NCBI GenBank assembly: GCA_041743835.1
Contig: JBGTLW010000316.1
Coordinates: 1 to 34,077, forward strand
Direction of reading: 5' to 3'
DNA length: 34,077 nucleotides
From: JBGTLW01 sp041743835
Lineage (GTDB): Bacteria > Planctomycetota > Phycisphaerae > Phycisphaerales > Phycisphaeraceae
The notes under the pieces are model-generated. The model was not told the DNA's origin, ran no database searches, and saw only the letters and a list, made by a program, of their open reading frames with translations. Shown piece by piece: positions 31,985-34,077 of this stretch; position 1 is the stretch's first letter; each line of letters begins with the position of its first letter. The position numbers and the translations under genes are program-made.

Positions 31985-32036
31985 ACAAACCCCCGCCCAT
32001 TACTCAAACCACAAACCCGGTCCTTCAGGAAACACC

Positions 32037-33542
32037 ATGCCTACCGCCACCACCACCACCGCACCCCTCCACACCGCCGACTCCGCCAACGGGATCGATT
32101 ACAAACTCAAGCCCGGCGCGACCGTTCAGGAGCTCCAGGAACTCGCCGAGTGGGGCCGCAAGGAACTCATGCTCGCGGAGCAGGAGATGCCCGGGCTCAT
32201 GGCCTGCCGCGCGGAGTACGGCCCATCACAGCCCCTCAAGGGCCAACGCATCATGGGCTCGCTGCACATGACCGTACAAACCGCGGTGCTCATCGAGACA
32301 CTGGTGGCGCTCGGGGCCGATGTCCGCTGGGTGTCATGCAACATCTTCAGCACGCAGGACCACGCCGCGGCCGCCGTCCTCGCCGGGCCCAAGGGCACGA
32401 TCGCCAAGCCGCAAGGCGTGCCCGTCTTCGCGTGGAAAGGCGAGACCCTGCCCGACTACTGGTGGTGTACCGATGTCGCACTTCGCTGGCCCGATGGCAG
32501 CGGCCCGACGCAGATCGTGGACGACGGTGGCGACGCCACCCTGCTGATCCACAAGGGCGTCGAGTTTGAAAAGGCCAACGCCGTCCCCGCGTTCGATGCG
32601 GAGAACGACCCCGAGGAATGGGGCGTCATCCTCGACACCCTCCGCCGTAACCTCGAAGAGAACCCCGGCCGCTGGACCAAGGTCGCTGCCGATTGCCAGG
32701 GCGTCTCCGAAGAGACCACCACCGGCATCAAGAACCTCAACAAGTTCCAGAACCAGGGCAAGCTGCTGTTCCCCGCCATCAACGTCAACGACTCGTGCAC
32801 CAAGAGCAAGTTCGACAACCTCTACGGCTGCCGCCACTCGCTCATCGACGGGCTCAACCGCGCGACCGACGTGATGATGTCCGGCAAAGTCGCGGTGGTC
32901 TGCGGCTACGGCGACGTGGGCAAGGGCTGCGCCCAATCGCTCAAGGGCCAGGGCGCACGCGTCATCGTCACCGAGATCGACCCCATCTGCGCACTCCAGG
33001 CCGCCATGGAAGGCTTCGAGGTCACCACGCTGGAAGATGTCATCAACGAGGCCGACATCTTCATCACCACCACCGGCAACTTCAAGATCATCACCGCCGA
33101 CCACATGTCCAGGATGAAGGACAAGGCCATCGTCGGGAACATTGGCCACTTCGACAACGAGATCGAGATGGCCAAGCTCGGGAAGGTCGCCACCCGCACA
33201 AACATCAAGCCGCAGTACGACATGTGGACCTTCAAGGACGGGCACAGCGTGCTGATCCTCGCCGAAGGCCGACTGCTCAACCTCGGCTGCGCGACCGGCC
33301 ACCCGTCGTTCGTCATGTCCGCATCGTTCACCAACCAGACCATCGCACAGATCGAGCTGGCGCAGAACAACGCCCAGTACGAAAACAAGGTGTACATCCT
33401 GCCCAAGCTGCTGGATGAAAAGGTTGCCAGGCTGCACCTCGACAAGCTCGGTGTCAAGCTCACCAAGCTCACCCAAGAGCAAGCCGACTACATCGGCGTC
33501 CCCGTCGAAGGCCCCTACAAGTCCGACCACTACCGCTACTAA
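32037..33542 (+). CDS. ahcY: Adenosylhomocysteinase (SAH hydrolase)
   Basis: This 501-residue cytoplasmic enzyme splits S-adenosylhomocysteine into adenosine and homocysteine, removing the inhibitor formed by all SAM-dependent methyl transfers. The N-terminal part holds GSLHMTVQTAVLIETLVALGADVRWVSCNIFSTQDHAA, then CTKSKFDNLYGCRHSLIDG, and the NAD site VAVVCGYGDVGKGCAQSL. The C-terminal end KSDHYRY is the conserved tail that completes the NAD site of the neighbouring subunit. The insert near GPTQIVDDGGDATLLIHKGVEFE marks the longer form. AGGA lies upstream of ATG 32037. It probably shares a transcript with the ArsR-methyltransferase gene and ends at a terminator. Confidence 0.97.
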   Translation: MPTATTTTAPLHTADSANGIDYKLKPGATVQELQELAEWGRKELMLAEQEMPGLMACRAEYGPSQPLKGQRIMGSLHMTVQTAVLIETLVALGADVRWVSCNIFSTQDHAAAAVLAGPKGTIAKPQGVPVFAWKGETLPDYWWCTDVALRWPDGSGPTQIVDDGGDATLLIHKGVEFEKANAVPAFDAENDPEEWGVILDTLRRNLEENPGRWTKVAADCQGVSEETTTGIKNLNKFQNQGKLLFPAINVNDSCTKSKFDNLYGCRHSLIDGLNRATDVMMSGKVAVVCGYGDVGKGCAQSLKGQGARVIVTEIDPICALQAAMEGFEVTTLEDVINEADIFITTTGNFKIITADHMSRMKDKAIVGNIGHFDNEIEMAKLGKVATRTNIKPQYDMWTFKDGHSVLILAEGRLLNLGCATGHPSFVMSASFTNQTIAQIELAQNNAQYENKVYILPKLLDEKVARLHLDKLGVKLTKLTQEQADYIGVPVEGPYKSDHYRY

Positions 33543-33587
33543 ACTCAATCACACATATCAACCCAACCAAACTCACACCCCCCAACG

Positions 33588-33613
33588 CCCACGGCCTACG
33601 GCCGTGGGTTTTT
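33588..33613 (+). terminator. Rho-independent terminator after ahcY
   Basis: CCCACGGCC and GGCCGTGGG form a perfect 9-bp stem with loop TAC, followed by five T. It lies 45 nt after the ahcY stop and just before the converging hslV. Confidence 0.92.
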
Positions 33614-33631
33614 CATTCTCAACATCCCCCC

Positions 33632-34077
33632 TCAAAGCCCAATCACCGTGATCGATCGATTCGAGTAGATGCACAGCTCGCCCGCGATCGCCATCGCGTT
33701 CGTGCAGACTTCCTCCGGCCCCTGCTCGGTGTGCTCAAGCAGCGCCCGGGCCGCGGCCGTAGCGAAACTACCGCCCGACCCGATCCCCATGATGCCGTCG
33801 CTCGGCTCGATCACATCGCCCGTCCCCGAGATCAGCAGCGTCACCTGCCGATCCGCGACCACGATCAGGCTCTCCAGGCGGCGCAAAGCGCGATCAGTCC
33901 GCCACTGCTTGGCCAACTCCACCGCCGCCTTCTTCACGTTCGCCGGCGAGGCCTTGAGGTGCTCCTCGAACCGCTCGATCAACGCAAACGCATCGGCCGC
34001 AGCCCCGGCAAACCCCATCAGCACCCCCGCCGCGTCCGCCCCCATCCCCGGCAGCTTCCGCACCTTCACCGCGTCCG
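33632..34077 (-). CDS. hslV: ATP-dependent protease subunit HslV, N-terminus cut by window edge
   Basis: HslV (ClpQ) is the threonine peptidase core of the HslUV protease. About 148 C-terminal residues are in the window: DAVKVRKLPG...GFAGAAADAFALIERFE, KAAVELAKQWRTDRALRRLESLIVVAD, SGTGDVIEPSDGIMGIGSGG and AAARALLEHTE. These match the family closely. The catalytic Thr at the N-terminus lies beyond the edge. The stop is at 33632. hslU normally follows hslV; here the next gene downstream is the convergent ahcY, so hslU is not in the usual place. Confidence 0.95.
   Translation of the reverse strand, partial: DAVKVRKLPGMGADAAGVLMGFAGAAADAFALIERFEEHLKASPANVKKAAVELAKQWRTDRALRRLESLIVVADRQVTLLISGTGDVIEPSDGIMGIGSGGSFATAAARALLEHTEQGPEEVCTNAMAIAGELCIYSNRSITVIGL

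Noticed and set aside
31985..32036. Possible SAH riboswitch before ahcY
   Set aside because: The spacer is 52 nt and shows no pseudoknot or the conserved stems of the SAH riboswitch.

Overview
The window is a GC-rich, tightly packed stretch of housekeeping chromosome from a Gram-negative bacterium (lpxA, lipoproteins with lipoboxes). I think a planctomycete, probably class Phycisphaerae. The signs are an N-terminal zinc ribbon of the CPxCxYNLRGL...CPECG type on a membrane protein, two Gfo/Idh/MocA dehydrogenases, a planctomycete-like FAD oxidoreductase, and an rplKAJL cluster detached from secE-nusG and rpoBC. This placement is inference from gene content, not from a marker-gene search. There is no sign of phage, CRISPR, plasmid or insertion sequence.

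Layout. 1-2862 (minus): an asparagine-synthetase-like gene cut by the left edge, with aspS upstream of it. 2944-3612 (plus): riboflavin synthase. 3749-6550 (minus): a SpoIIE-type phosphatase, a DUF192 lipoprotein and gluQ. 6571-8077 (plus): purN and a zinc-ribbon membrane protein. 8190-10255 (minus): a lone atpC, a Ser/Thr kinase and tRNA-Asp with its terminator. 10361-11584: a rhodanese, tRNA-Leu on the opposite strand, and an HscB-like J protein. 11617-15747 (minus): a candidate small RNA, purF and a DinG-like helicase. 15787-19103 (minus): an overlapping set of DASS transporter, cNMP-domain histidine kinase and response regulator. 19248-21860 (minus): tRNA-Phe and rplK-rplA-rplJ-rplL with a strong terminator. 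22087-25706 (plus): an FAD oxidoreductase, a Gfo/Idh/MocA protein and a secreted coiled-coil protein. 25718-28640: lpxA diverging from lipB and a GT-C-like membrane protein. 28642-30780 (minus): a SPOR-like lipoprotein and a second Gfo/Idh/MocA protein. 31007-33613 (plus): an ArsR-methyltransferase fusion, ahcY and a terminator. 33632-34077 (minus): hslV, cut by the right edge.

How genes work together. Several genes bear on Asp/Asn decoding: an AspRS with the His typical of non-discriminating enzymes, an asparagine-synthetase homologue, tRNA-Asp(GTC), and GluQ-RS, which glutamylates queuosine in tRNA-Asp. The ArsR-methyltransferase protein sits directly before ahcY with a promoter and an overlapping inverted repeat, which suggests control of S-adenosylhomocysteine recycling. 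The transporter, kinase and regulator overlap and look like one sensing and uptake unit.

The most interesting non-textbook signals are four. First, a purine-rich transcript candidate at 11617-11768, with its own promoter and terminator and 12 GGA triplets. Second, a dispersed palindromic repeat that ends in GCTAAACGG, with five good copies and one weak one; two inverted pairs flank lineage-specific genes, and one copy supplies a stop codon. Third, an asparagine synthetase with Ser at the nucleophile position and SGGLNSS in the ATP loop. Fourth, a DinG-like helicase with one of the four Fe-S cysteines replaced by Ser.
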